A stretch of DNA of 64,000 nt from Streptomyces sp. S3(2020) (GTDB lineage Bacteria; Actinomycetota; Actinomycetes; Streptomycetales; Streptomycetaceae): NCBI RefSeq assembly GCF_013044505.1, contig NZ_JABERD010000020.1, forward strand, positions 1 to 64,000, in the 5' to 3' direction. This document shows positions 24,729 through 32,819 of the stretch, one piece after another. The translations under genes were made by a program, and so were the position numbers. The stretch's first letter is position 1; every line of letters begins with the position of its first letter. The notes beneath the pieces were generated by a model. That model made no database searches and was not told the DNA's origin. It saw only the letters and a program-made list of their open reading frames with translations.

Positions 24729-25973
24729 TTACTTGACGGCGGACTGGGCCGAGCCGAGTGCGTCCTTCGGTGACGCCGACCCGCTGAGCGCGGACTGGAC
24801 CGCCTTCCACAACTGCTCGGAGATCTTCGGGTACTTGGTGCCGAGGTCGTCACTGGTACGTCCCTTGGCGGCCTGGACCGCGTCGACCCAGGGCTTCAGC
24901 TCGGCGTTCGCCGCGATCTGCTTGCCCTGGACCTCGGTGGTGGGGGCCACGTAGGAGAGCGTCGTGTCGGTCTTGAGGAGGTTGTCGGCGCTGGTCAGAC
25001 AGGCCACGATCTTCTGCGAGGTGGCGTAGCGTCCGCTGTCGTCCTGGACCGGCATCGTGACGAACTCGCCACCGGTCGGGGCCGCCGCGTTGCCTCCCGA
25101 GGCGCCCGGGACGGGGATGACCCCGTACTCGAAGCCGGCCTTCTCGGCGTTGGCGAGCTGCCAGGTGCCGTTCTCGCTGAACGCGTAGTCGCCGGTCGCG
25201 AACTCCGCCCAACTGGTCGTCTGGGTGTTGTTGATGACGGAGTTGGGGGCGTAGCCCTTGTCCAGCCAGCCCTTCCACAGCGACAGCGCGGACACCGCCT
25301 GGTCGGAGTCGAGGGCGGTCAGTCGGGCTCCGGAACCCCAGAACCAGGGCAGGAACTGGAAACTGCCCTCCTCCGTACCGACCGCGGAGAACGTGATGCC
25401 CTTCTTGCCCGCCGCCTTGACCTTCGCCAGCGCGGCGGTCAGCGACGGCCAGTCCTTCACCGAGGCGATGTCGACCCCGGCCTCCTTCAGCACCGCCTTG
25501 TTGTAGTAGAGAGCCAGCGTGTTCGCGCCGATCGGCGTGCCGTACGTCTTTTCGCCGACCTGGCCGGCCGCGAGGAGGTTCGGGCTGACCTTCGAGACGT
25601 CCAGCTTGCTGTCGTCGGTCGAGGTCAGCACGCCGCCCTCGGCCAGGGTCGACACCACCGGGTTGTCGACGATGAGGACGTCCGCGGAGTTGCCCTGCTG
25701 CGCCGCCAGCAGCACCTTGTTCGTCAGGTCGCTGGTGTCGAAAGCGGTCCGCTTGATCTTCACCCCGGCCTCGGTGCCACAACTGTCCAGCAGCTTCGCC
25801 CACTCCGAGCTCTTGTCGAACTGCGGATAGGGGTCCCAGATCGTGTAAGTACCGCCGTCCTCAGCCTTCGTGGAGGTGCCGCTTCCGCCGGACGAGCACG
25901 CGGTGGCACTGGTGGTGACAGCGACGACGGTCAGGGCGGCGGCGGTGAGACGCCGTCTGGCAGGTCGGTTCAT
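24729..25973 (-). CDS. Sugar-binding lipoprotein (ABC importer)
   Basis: This 414-residue extracellular solute-binding protein (SBP_bac_1) has a lipoprotein signal: RPARRRLTAAALTVVAV followed by a lipobox ending TSATAC, with Cys26 as the lipidated residue. The mature part has the two-lobe pattern of oligosaccharide binders (TFSAVGTEEGSFQFLPWFWG, then FSENGTWQLANAEKAGFEYG). It captures the oligosaccharide for the adjacent permeases. The ligand is unknown; the linked hydrolases suggest fragments of a plant or microbial heteropolysaccharide. Confidence 0.9.
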   Translation of the reverse strand: MNRPARRRLTAAALTVVAVTTSATACSSGGSGTSTKAEDGGTYTIWDPYPQFDKSSEWAKLLDSCGTEAGVKIKRTAFDTSDLTNKVLLAAQQGNSADVLIVDNPVVSTLAEGGVLTSTDDSKLDVSKVSPNLLAAGQVGEKTYGTPIGANTLALYYNKAVLKEAGVDIASVKDWPSLTAALAKVKAAGKKGITFSAVGTEEGSFQFLPWFWGSGARLTALDSDQAVSALSLWKGWLDKGYAPNSVINNTQTTSWAEFATGDYAFSENGTWQLANAEKAGFEYGVIPVPGASGGNAAAPTGGEFVTMPVQDDSGRYATSQKIVACLTSADNLLKTDTTLSYVAPTTEVQGKQIAANAELKPWVDAVQAAKGRTSDDLGTKYPKISEQLWKAVQSALSGSASPKDALGSAQSAVK

Positions 25974-26160
25974 GGCGTGTTCCTCAAGGTTTTCGGCACA
26001 GGTGTGCCCTGGGATCGGCGCAGGCGTGCGCGGGAAGAAGTGATCGGCGGCTGCCGGGCTCGCCGGAGAGGCCGGGCGGTGAGCTGTTCAGCCGGCCGGT
26101 ACGGGGTGTGGCGAGTGAAGGGAGGACGAAGGAGGGCGAAGGGAGAGTGCGGGGTGACGG

Positions 26161-27216
26161 TCAGAGGTGTGTGGGAGTGCCGAAGTCCGTAGTGGGGTCG
26201 GCGGGCCTGATGCCGACGGGTGCGGTGCTCGCCCGCAGGGAGATCGGCGGCGCGAGCAGGTGGTGCCGAGCCGGTGTGTCGGGGTGGTCGAGCCGCTCCA
26301 CAAGCAGATCGACGGCGAGGCGGCCCATCTGTTCCGCCGGCACGTCAGCGGCGGTGAGCTGCGGGGTCACCGTCTCCGCCCACCTGCTGGCCACCACCCC
26401 GGTGACGGAGAAGTCGCGCGGCACATGGCGGCCGGCCTGGGCCAGCCCCCGGTAGAGGCCGCCGAGCGCGGCCTCGTTCAGCGTGACCAGCGCCGTGGTG
26501 GCGGGATCGTCGTGCAGGATCCGCTCCAGACAGGCCAGGCCCGAGGCGGCGTCGTCCCCACAGCAGTACGTCCGTACGGTCAGACCGCGCTCCGCCGCCG
26601 CCTTGGTGAAACCGTCCAGACCCCGGTGGGCCGACTCGTACCCGGCTCGCAGCAGTTGCTCGGGCCGGTTGACGAAGGCGACCCGGCGGTGCCCCAGATC
26701 GGCGAGGTGGTGCACACAGGCCGCCGCCAGTGCCGTGTGGTCCAGGCCCACCCACCAGCTGCCTTCCGGGCGGGCGGTGCGGCCGATGGCGACGGACGGG
26801 AAGTCCACCGCGGCGAGATGGTCGAGCCGGTCGTCCTCCAGCCGGATCTCCATCAGGATCGCGCCGTCGACCCGCCGCTCGCCCAGCAGCCGCTGGAACG
26901 AGCGGTCGCTGTCCGCGCCGCTCGGAGAGAGCAGCACGTCGTAGTCGTAGGCCGCGGCGGCCTCGGTGACACTGCCGATGAAGTCCAGCTGCATGCCGGT
27001 GTAGTGGTTACCGGCCGGCGGGAAGACCAGACCGATGGTGTTGGTCCGGCCGTTGGCCAGGGCCCGCGCACTCGCGTTGGGCTGGTAGCCCAGCTCGTCG
27101 ATGACCCGCTGGATCCTCTGGCGGGTGTCCTCGGACACGGGGCGCTTCCCGCTCAGCGCGTAGGACACGGTGCTCCGCGAGACACCGGCCCGCCTGGCGA
27201 TCTCACCGATGTTCAC
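26161..27216 (-). CDS. LacI-family repressor
   Basis: This 351-residue LacI-type regulator has the N-terminal helix-turn-helix NIGEIARRAGVSRSTVSYAL, hinge helix NASARALANGRTNTIGLVFP, and a sugar-binding periplasmic-protein-like domain. The recognition-helix residues SRSTVSYAL are of the type that binds palindromes with a central CG step. Two perfect CGAACCGGTTCG boxes lie just upstream and a third upstream of the divergent secreted hydrolase. It probably represses itself, the ABC importer, the GH63-like gene and the secreted enzyme until the imported sugar is bound. Confidence 0.92.
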   Translation of the reverse strand: MNIGEIARRAGVSRSTVSYALSGKRPVSEDTRQRIQRVIDELGYQPNASARALANGRTNTIGLVFPPAGNHYTGMQLDFIGSVTEAAAAYDYDVLLSPSGADSDRSFQRLLGERRVDGAILMEIRLEDDRLDHLAAVDFPSVAIGRTARPEGSWWVGLDHTALAAACVHHLADLGHRRVAFVNRPEQLLRAGYESAHRGLDGFTKAAAERGLTVRTYCCGDDAASGLACLERILHDDPATTALVTLNEAALGGLYRGLAQAGRHVPRDFSVTGVVASRWAETVTPQLTAADVPAEQMGRLAVDLLVERLDHPDTPARHHLLAPPISLRASTAPVGIRPADPTTDFGTPTHL

Positions 27217-27229
27217 GGAGGGCTCCTTG

Positions 27230-27261
27230 CTGTAAACGATCGAAGCTGTAAACCATCGAAC
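27230..27261. repeat. 16-bp imperfect tandem repeat at LacI leader
   Basis: CTGTAAACGATCGAAG (27230-27245) is followed directly by CTGTAAACCATCGAAC (27246-27261), 14 of 16 identical. The second copy runs into the first LacI box, so the first copy carries a degenerate half-site. This looks like a local duplication that could add a weak binding site just upstream of the LacI start codon. Confidence 0.6.
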
Positions 27262-27270
27262 CGGTTCGAT
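27255..27270. promoter_or_regulatory. LacI operator 1
   Basis: ATCGAACCGGTTCGAT is a perfect 16-bp palindrome 38 bp upstream of the LacI start codon. It contains the CGAACCGGTTCG core shared with the two other boxes. Confidence 0.85.
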
Positions 27271-27306
27271 GATTTCAGGGAACGAAATCGACCCAGTGTC
27301 GATTGT

Positions 27307-27318
27307 CGAACCGGTTCG
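27307..27318. promoter_or_regulatory. LacI operator 2
   Basis: CGAACCGGTTCG, centred 50 bp from operator 1. This spacing is close to five helical turns and would suit cooperative binding or a short loop over the LacI promoter. Confidence 0.85.
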
Positions 27319-27569
27319 CGTGAAGTGAAGGTAGGAGCAACCCGGACGGGTGTCAACGCCTCATGCCGACTTTCTCGTAACGGCCCGGAAACGTCACCGC
27401 GCGAGGGGCGAGGTCCGGCCGGGCCGGGTTCTCCTGCGCTCACGGGCAGGTCGGCTGCCGTATTCACCGGGCGACGGCACCCGCCCCCTGTCTGGAGTGT
27501 CCGGCCGTGCGTGGCCGGAGGCAGCTGTGTTCGGGGTATTGCTGGCCGGTTTCCCCGATGCTAGCTTTC

Positions 27570-27583
27570 TCGAACCGGTTCGA
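27570..27583. promoter_or_regulatory. LacI operator 3, secreted hydrolase side
   Basis: TCGAACCGGTTCGA is a perfect palindrome with the same core as operators 1 and 2, about 360 bp upstream of the secreted hydrolase start. It ties that gene to the LacI regulon. Confidence 0.8.
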
Positions 27584-27910
27584 CGGGGTGCCGGAGGATC
27601 CTGGCCGGGATCGATACGTCACGCATGCGCCGACGCGTCGCCCGGAGCCCGGCATCCTCATCCGGCCTCGGGCCGGAGGGCACTGCCGGACGGGACACGG
27701 CGGCTGCCGACCGAGCGACCGGCGCGCTCCTCGGCGGCGGCGAGTGAGCCGCCGATCCGGCACACCCGCCACAACAGCGTGCGTTTCGGATCCCGAACGA
27801 CCGGCCGGGTGCGTCCGAAACCCGGAACGCGAACGCCACTGAACACAGACGGCTCTCGTCGCTCCACGTGAAATCGACCGGTTCCCCCTTCGGAACCAGC
27901 GTTCGAGATG

Positions 27911-27937
27911 CCACGGAACCCACGGAACCCACGGAGA
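27911..27937 (+). repeat. 9-bp tandem repeat at ribosome site
   Basis: CCACGGAAC occurs twice (27911-27919, 27920-27928) followed by the variant CCACGGAGA (27929-27937). The last copy supplies the GGAG ribosome site. Changes in copy number would not move the GTG relative to its ribosome site, but they would alter the leader. Confidence 0.6.
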
Positions 27938-27942
27938 CCTCA

Positions 27943-30627
27943 GTGAGACAACGACACAGAACGACGGGAACCGGCGTCATCATGGCCACAGTCCTCGCCA
28001 CCATGCTCACCGTGCCTTCCGCGGGCACGGCCAAGGCGGCCGATCCGGAACGGCTCGTCATCGATCTCGCCACCGACACCGGCGCCTTCCACGGCGGCGC
28101 CAGCGGCTCGCTCTACGGGATCTACGGCGACGGAGCACCGAGCCGCAACCTCCTCGAGGGCATGCACCTGCGCACGGTGTCCACCAAGGCACAGGACGGT
28201 CCGCAACACCCTGGTGCGGACGCGCTGGAGATCCTGCCGCCGTTCGTGGACTCGGGCGGCAAGGACGTCTACATCTACATGACCGACATCTACCGCGGCT
28301 TCCCGTACCAGTGGCCGGGCGCCAACGGCCCTGAGCGGCTCGCGGACTTCAAGGAGAAGATCAAGAAGCAGGTCGCCCAGGTCAAGACGGTCGGCGACTA
28401 CAAGGACCACGTCGTCTACGTCCCCTTCAACGAGCCCGAGGGGAACATGTTCGGCTCGGGCGCGTGGAGTTACAACAACGTCAACTGGCTGAACGATCCG
28501 CAGTACTTCTTCGCTGCCTGGAAGGAGACCTACCACCTCATCAAGAGCCTGGACCCGGACGCGCGGATCGCGGGCCCGAACACCTCCCTCCTCTTCGACC
28601 AGGTCAAGGGCTTCCTCCAGTACGCCAAGGCCAACGACGTCGTCCCGGACGTGATGACCTGGCACGAGCTGTCCAGCCCCGCCGCGGTCCGCACCAGCGT
28701 CGCCAAGTACCGGCAGTGGGAGCAGGAACTCGGCATCGGCCCGCTGCCGATCAACGTCAACGAGTACGGCCACAACTACCACCTCTCCGTGCCCGGCCAG
28801 GTCATCCAGTGGGTCTCCGCCATCGAGGAGTCCAAGATCGACGCCGACCTGGCGTACTGGAACATCGACGGAAACCTCAACGACTCGGCCGTCGACGCCA
28901 ACAAGGGCAACGGCCAGTGGTGGCTGTTCAACGCCTACGGCCAGATGTCCGGGCGCACGGTGAAGGTGACCGCCCCGCACCCGAACCAGCAGTACACGCT
29001 CCAGGGCGTGGCCACACTCGACAAGGGGAAGAAGCAGTCCCGGGCGATCTTCGGTGGCAAGAGCGGTGACGCGGACGTCGTCTTCGACAACATCGACCCG
29101 AAGCTGTTCGGGAAGACGGTGCACGCCACCGTGCAGGAGATCCCGTGGACCGGCCAGGTCGGCGACTCGGCAGAGCCACTGCGGCTGGCCGACCAGGAAG
29201 TCACCGTAGGCGCTGACGGCACGGTGACCCTGCCGATGACCGGCATGAACGAGATGTCCGCCTACCAGGTCATCCTTTCCCCCGGCGGGAACGGCGGCGA
29301 GCCGGCCGAGCCCTCTGTCAGCTGGCGGAAGACCTACGAGGCGGAGAACGCCACCTACACCGGCGGCGGTTACTCCAAGAACGGACCAGAGGGCACACCC
29401 TCCAACGTCGGGGGTTTCGCGACCTCCGGCAGCTACAACGTCGGCGGCCTGCGCACCGGCTCCGACGGTGTGCTCTCCTTCGACGTGGACGTCCCGCAGA
29501 CCGGCACCTACGACCTCAGCGTGTTCGCCAACTCCTACAACCTGTACGACCTGGTCAAGGAACAGGGACCCACCAACGTCTTCCTGCGCGTCGACGGCAA
29601 GGACCCGCAGGAACTGCGCCTGCCGCTCGGCTACAAGTGGGTCGTCTGGGGCCACACCGACACCACGGTGAAGCTGACCGCCGGCCAGCACAAGATCACG
29701 CTCGCCGCCAAGGACGCGGACCTCGGTGTCACCAAGGGCGACGCGATCATCGACAAGATCGACCTGGCGCTGCGTGACGCGCTCGTGACCCAGCCGGCGA
29801 TCTACGAGGCGGAGTACGCCACCCTCACCGGAAGCCGGCCCGGCTACACCTACCCCGAAGCCTCGGGACCGGGTGCGGTGCCGCTGCCCAAGGGCGCCTC
29901 GGCGACCTTCTGGGTCCACTCCGCCACCGACGGAGAGGCCACGCTCTCCCTCGACCATCTCGGCGGCGGCAAGGCGAAGGTGTCGCTCAACGGCGACACG
30001 CTCGACATCCCCAAGGTGGGCTCGGGCAAGAAGGGCACGGACGTCGTACGGGTCTTCCTGTCCGCGGGTATCAACAAGATCACCGTCACCGGCGCCAAGA
30101 AGAAGCTGGTGGTCGACCGGCTGCGGGTAGCGGCGTCGAGCGGAAACCTGGCGACGAAGGTGTACCAGGCGGAGGCCGGCACCCTGACCGGCGCCGCCAA
30201 GGCCACCGAGGCGTACACCTTCGCCACCGGAGGCAAGTCGGTCACCGACATCGGCGACGGAAAGGCCAACGCCCTCACCGTCGACGTCGTCGCCAAGCGT
30301 GCCGGGCGGCACGCGGTGACCATCCGCTACTCCAACGCCGAACAGGCACCCGCGACCCACTACAACCCCGACCCGATCGCCCGCCACGCCGACCTCTCGG
30401 TCAACGGCGGACCGGTCCGCCGGGTGCTGTTCCCGACCACCTTCCACTTCAACAGCTTCCGTGATCTGACGGTCCCGGTCACCTTGAAGAAGGGGACGAA
30501 CCGGCTCACCTTCACAGCCGAAGAACTGGCCGACTTCAACGGCGACACCTACAACCAGTACGACCAACGCTCCCCGTACGCACCGGTGATCGACCAGATC
30601 GCCGTCACACCCCTGACGGAGGGTTAG
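27943..30627 (+). CDS. Secreted GH39-like hydrolase with three CBM modules
   Basis: This 894-residue secreted enzyme has a Sec signal ending near GTAKA, a clan GH-A catalytic domain (~30-400), and three carbohydrate-binding-like modules (CBM6/35 type) starting YEAEN (465), YEAEY (621) and YQAEA (741). VPFNEPEGN supplies the expected acid/base Glu164 and NVNEYGH the nucleophile Glu274, spaced as in GH39-type retaining enzymes. Substrate is not evident. GTG 27943 is chosen for the GGAG six bases upstream and the clean signal peptide. A LacI box lies upstream. It probably cuts a polysaccharide whose fragments enter through the neighbouring importer. A terminator hairpin follows. Confidence 0.8.
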   Translation: MRQRHRTTGTGVIMATVLATMLTVPSAGTAKAADPERLVIDLATDTGAFHGGASGSLYGIYGDGAPSRNLLEGMHLRTVSTKAQDGPQHPGADALEILPPFVDSGGKDVYIYMTDIYRGFPYQWPGANGPERLADFKEKIKKQVAQVKTVGDYKDHVVYVPFNEPEGNMFGSGAWSYNNVNWLNDPQYFFAAWKETYHLIKSLDPDARIAGPNTSLLFDQVKGFLQYAKANDVVPDVMTWHELSSPAAVRTSVAKYRQWEQELGIGPLPINVNEYGHNYHLSVPGQVIQWVSAIEESKIDADLAYWNIDGNLNDSAVDANKGNGQWWLFNAYGQMSGRTVKVTAPHPNQQYTLQGVATLDKGKKQSRAIFGGKSGDADVVFDNIDPKLFGKTVHATVQEIPWTGQVGDSAEPLRLADQEVTVGADGTVTLPMTGMNEMSAYQVILSPGGNGGEPAEPSVSWRKTYEAENATYTGGGYSKNGPEGTPSNVGGFATSGSYNVGGLRTGSDGVLSFDVDVPQTGTYDLSVFANSYNLYDLVKEQGPTNVFLRVDGKDPQELRLPLGYKWVVWGHTDTTVKLTAGQHKITLAAKDADLGVTKGDAIIDKIDLALRDALVTQPAIYEAEYATLTGSRPGYTYPEASGPGAVPLPKGASATFWVHSATDGEATLSLDHLGGGKAKVSLNGDTLDIPKVGSGKKGTDVVRVFLSAGINKITVTGAKKKLVVDRLRVAASSGNLATKVYQAEAGTLTGAAKATEAYTFATGGKSVTDIGDGKANALTVDVVAKRAGRHAVTIRYSNAEQAPATHYNPDPIARHADLSVNGGPVRRVLFPTTFHFNSFRDLTVPVTLKKGTNRLTFTAEELADFNGDTYNQYDQRSPYAPVIDQIAVTPLTEG

Positions 30628-30645
30628 CCCCGGGCATGCGCCGTG

Positions 30646-30690
30646 GGACACCGGGTGCCGACCAGGAACGCTGGTCAGCGCTTGGTGTCC
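30646..30690 (+). terminator. Two-tier hairpin terminator
   Basis: GGACACC (30646-30652) pairs with GGTGTCC (30684-30690), and inside it GACCAG (30660-30665) pairs with CTGGTC (30671-30676). It begins 19 bases after the secreted hydrolase stop. Confidence 0.7.
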
Positions 30691-31050
30691 TACGGTCTGC
30701 GGGTCCAAGGGGAGTGACCTGTTCGGCATCGTGTGATGGTCATCGAGCGGGGGTGTCCCTATCTGCCCACTGGCACGACGGGGACTGGCAGTGTCGGAAG
30801 GCGAGACGTTTCGACGGTCTTCGAAAAGTTGGCACTTCACTCCGGACGCGTCCTACGTTGAAATCGGGTCGTCACCCTCTCTCCTGCACAGAGGGAACGG
30901 GGTTGGCAGCTGGGCCAGTACAGGGGAATCACGCCGGCTGGATGTGGGGCACCGAGGTCAGGTGGCGCGGCGAGTGCCCCGGTCCCCGCGGGATGCCGTA
31001 GGAACTGTCTCACCGAACACCATGCCGTCATGACAGGGAAGGAACCTGCT
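30691..31050. other. Intergenic region before I36 gene
   Basis: No gene is seen. The segment from about 30810 is relatively AT-rich and contains a loose promoter-like pair (TTGGCA then TACGTT about 19 bases later). The last bases hold a strong GGAAGGA ribosome site for the I36-like gene. Confidence 0.4.
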
Positions 31051-31425
31051 GTGCGCAAGCGCGCCATCAGCACACTGGCCGGAGCCGCCGCCTTCGCGGC
31101 CGTCGTCGTCGCCGCTCCCACGGCCACCGCCGAGCCCAACCCGCCGAACTGTCCCAAGGGGTACTTCTGCGCCTACTCGGAACCGGACCAGCGCGGCGCA
31201 CAGCTGCTCAGGACAGCCGGCAACTGGTCGGGCGAGATCCACAACGTCGGCTCCGTGTTCAACAACGGCTACGTCGCCCCCGGCGTCGACCACATCGAAC
31301 TCCTCTACGCCTACACCACATCCGTCCACGTCATCTGCCTGCACTACAACCCCGGCCCCGGCCAGTACAAGGCCAACATCACCTACGCCACCATCGGGAA
31401 AGCCACCTGGCGAGGCGAATGCTGA
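31051..31425 (+). CDS. Secreted I36-type peptidase inhibitor-like protein
   Basis: This 124-residue protein has a Sec signal (KRAISTLAGAAAFAAVVVAA, cleavage after TATA) and a mature domain with CPKGYFCAYSEPDQRGAQLL, the beta/gamma-crystallin-like fold of peptidase inhibitor family I36 (founded by the Streptomyces metalloproteinase inhibitor SMPI). Four cysteines suggest two disulfides. GTG 31051 has GAAGGA well placed. A second I36-like gene follows, so this may be a small extracellular inhibitor pair. Many I36-annotated proteins have no tested inhibitory activity. Confidence 0.75.
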   Translation: MRKRAISTLAGAAAFAAVVVAAPTATAEPNPPNCPKGYFCAYSEPDQRGAQLLRTAGNWSGEIHNVGSVFNNGYVAPGVDHIELLYAYTTSVHVICLHYNPGPGQYKANITYATIGKATWRGEC

Positions 31426-31600
31426 ACCGCCGCGAATCACGGGATATGTCGGCACCCTCGTACTCTGTTCCACCAGTTCACGTCCGACGACCACGCCACA
31501 CCTTCCGAGCCCGTGTGCTCGACCTCGGCCTTCAAAGGCGAGGAACCGTCAACCGCTCGCTCTGGGACGCCAGTTGACAGGCGCAGTTAGGGGATTTCTC

Positions 31601-32062
31601 ATGGCTCGACGCAAACTGGCCGCGGCGCTGTTCGCAGCGGCGGCGATCGCCACCTCGACCATCGGGATCAACGGTACGGCCGCCGCCCACACCGACGGCA
31701 CCACCGGAGCCACCGGCATCCTCTCCTCCGAGGCGGCCCGGCAGCCGTCGCTGACGGCAGATCAGATGGCAAACGCCGTCGCCCCCAAGACGGCAAGGTC
31801 CGCCTCGGCCGCCGCCTCGCTGAACTGCGCCTACTACTACGTGTGCGGCATGGGCGCGAACGGCAACAGGTTCGACTACACCACGTGCGGCACGACCTAT
31901 ACCCTCCCCAACCTCGTCGGCTGGGGCTCCCTCCACAACAACCAGACACCCGGCACCAGGGCCCATTTCTACGACGTCAACGGAGCCTGGATGTTCTCCA
32001 TCGACGCCCCCAACAAGAACGACGTGTACTGGACCCCGGTCTGGTACGTCATCGCCTGCTGA
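31601..32062 (+). CDS. Secreted I36-type protein with propeptide
   Basis: This 153-residue secreted protein has a Sec signal (ARRKLAAALFAAAAIATST), then a ~50-residue alanine-rich pro-region, then the I36-like domain NCAYYYVCGMGANGNRFDY and a tail ending YVIAC. The cysteines in that domain are arranged as in the neighbouring protein. ATG 31601 has AGGGG eight bases upstream. The extra region between signal and domain, absent from the upstream paralogue, may be removed by proteolysis. It is a divergent tandem duplicate. Confidence 0.7.
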   Translation: MARRKLAAALFAAAAIATSTIGINGTAAAHTDGTTGATGILSSEAARQPSLTADQMANAVAPKTARSASAAASLNCAYYYVCGMGANGNRFDYTTCGTTYTLPNLVGWGSLHNNQTPGTRAHFYDVNGAWMFSIDAPNKNDVYWTPVWYVIAC

Positions 32063-32128
32063 ACCTGCAACTCCGCCCCGCCTCAATATCGCGGGCGTCC
32101 TACCGGCTGGACCGCACCGGACGGCTGT

Positions 32129-32526
32129 CTACCCCTTCGCCTCTCCCAGCCGCTGGGCCGCCGTGTCGCCGCGTCGGCCGACCGGTACGACGCCCGTCGC
32201 GGCGGCGAGGCCGTACGCGGGCATGTCGACGTACACCGATTCGTAGGAACCTGCCGGGACGATGAACGTCTCGTGGCAGATACCCACGTGCCCGTTTCCG
32301 GCGTGTGCACGTCCCATCAGCAGGACAAGGAGCACCGTCCGGCATGGACGGCGTTCAACCGACTCATTTCCTGTGACAGCTCGCGCAGCATGCGCGGCAT
32401 CGACATGAACGCCGGAAACCAACTGGAGAATGCGCGCAGCCGGTTGATCCGAAGTCCGATGTGGAAGACGACGACATCGCCTTCGGCGGCGGCAGTGTTG
32501 CGACCCGGCACTACTTTGTCGGACAT
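32129..32526 (-). pseudogene. DUF4188 (monooxygenase-like) pseudogene
   Basis: The N-terminal part reads MSDKVVPGRNTAAAEGDVVV, then NRLRAFSSWFPAFMSMPRML. The C-terminal part, in another frame, reads CHETFIVPAGSYESVYVDMP and then GLAAATGVVPVGRRGD. Both are characteristic of DUF4188 proteins, which are ~160 residues long. The central third, normally reading on from the MPRML helix, is deleted and the frame shifts near 32300. The gene is therefore dead. Confidence 0.75.
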
Positions 32527-32559
32527 GATCCTCCCTCTGGTCTCCCGAAATGGTTCAGA

Positions 32560-32769
32560 TCACGGTCGGACGAATGAGCGGGACTTCGAGCGAACCGCCC
32601 AGAAGTGGATCGCGAGGCCGATGCCCCAGCCCAGAATCGACCACAAGGGCCAGAAGAAGTGGTCCGGAGTGAGGATCCCCCACAGCAGCACCTGGGCGAG
32701 ATTGGCGATGACGTACCAGAACAGATGGATCCGCAGGCCCCACTTCAGGGCCTTTTCGCTCTTGTGCAT
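32560..32769 (-). CDS. Small 2TM-domain membrane protein
   Basis: This 69-residue protein has two membrane helices (HLFWYVIANLAQVLLWGIL and WPLWSILGWGIGLAIHFWAV) separated by a short TPDHFF loop with charged ends. It fits the 2TM domain family (PF13239). GGGAGGG lies five bases before ATG 32769. Function is unknown. It reads toward the DUF4188 pseudogene, perhaps a former operon partner. Confidence 0.8.
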   Translation of the reverse strand: MHKSEKALKWGLRIHLFWYVIANLAQVLLWGILTPDHFFWPLWSILGWGIGLAIHFWAVRSKSRSFVRP

Positions 32770-32819
32770 TTTCCCTCCCAGAGATTATTGGATCGATGCA
32801 CGTGCGGTGCGCGGCGCTG

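Larger units (their letters stand above)
27319..27942. other. Long regulatory gap before secreted hydrolase
   Basis: No gene is supported in this ~620-bp stretch. It contains the third LacI box and ends with a ribosome site for the secreted hydrolase. The open frames seen here are GC-driven and match no family. An upstream GTG at 27868 is in frame with the hydrolase but would put ~25 odd residues before the signal peptide. Confidence 0.6.

Noticed and set aside
27868-27942. Upstream GTG 27868 as start of the secreted hydrolase
   Set aside because: It would add 25 residues, including a TEPTEPTET repeat, before the signal peptide and has no ribosome site. GTG 27943 has a well-spaced GGAG.
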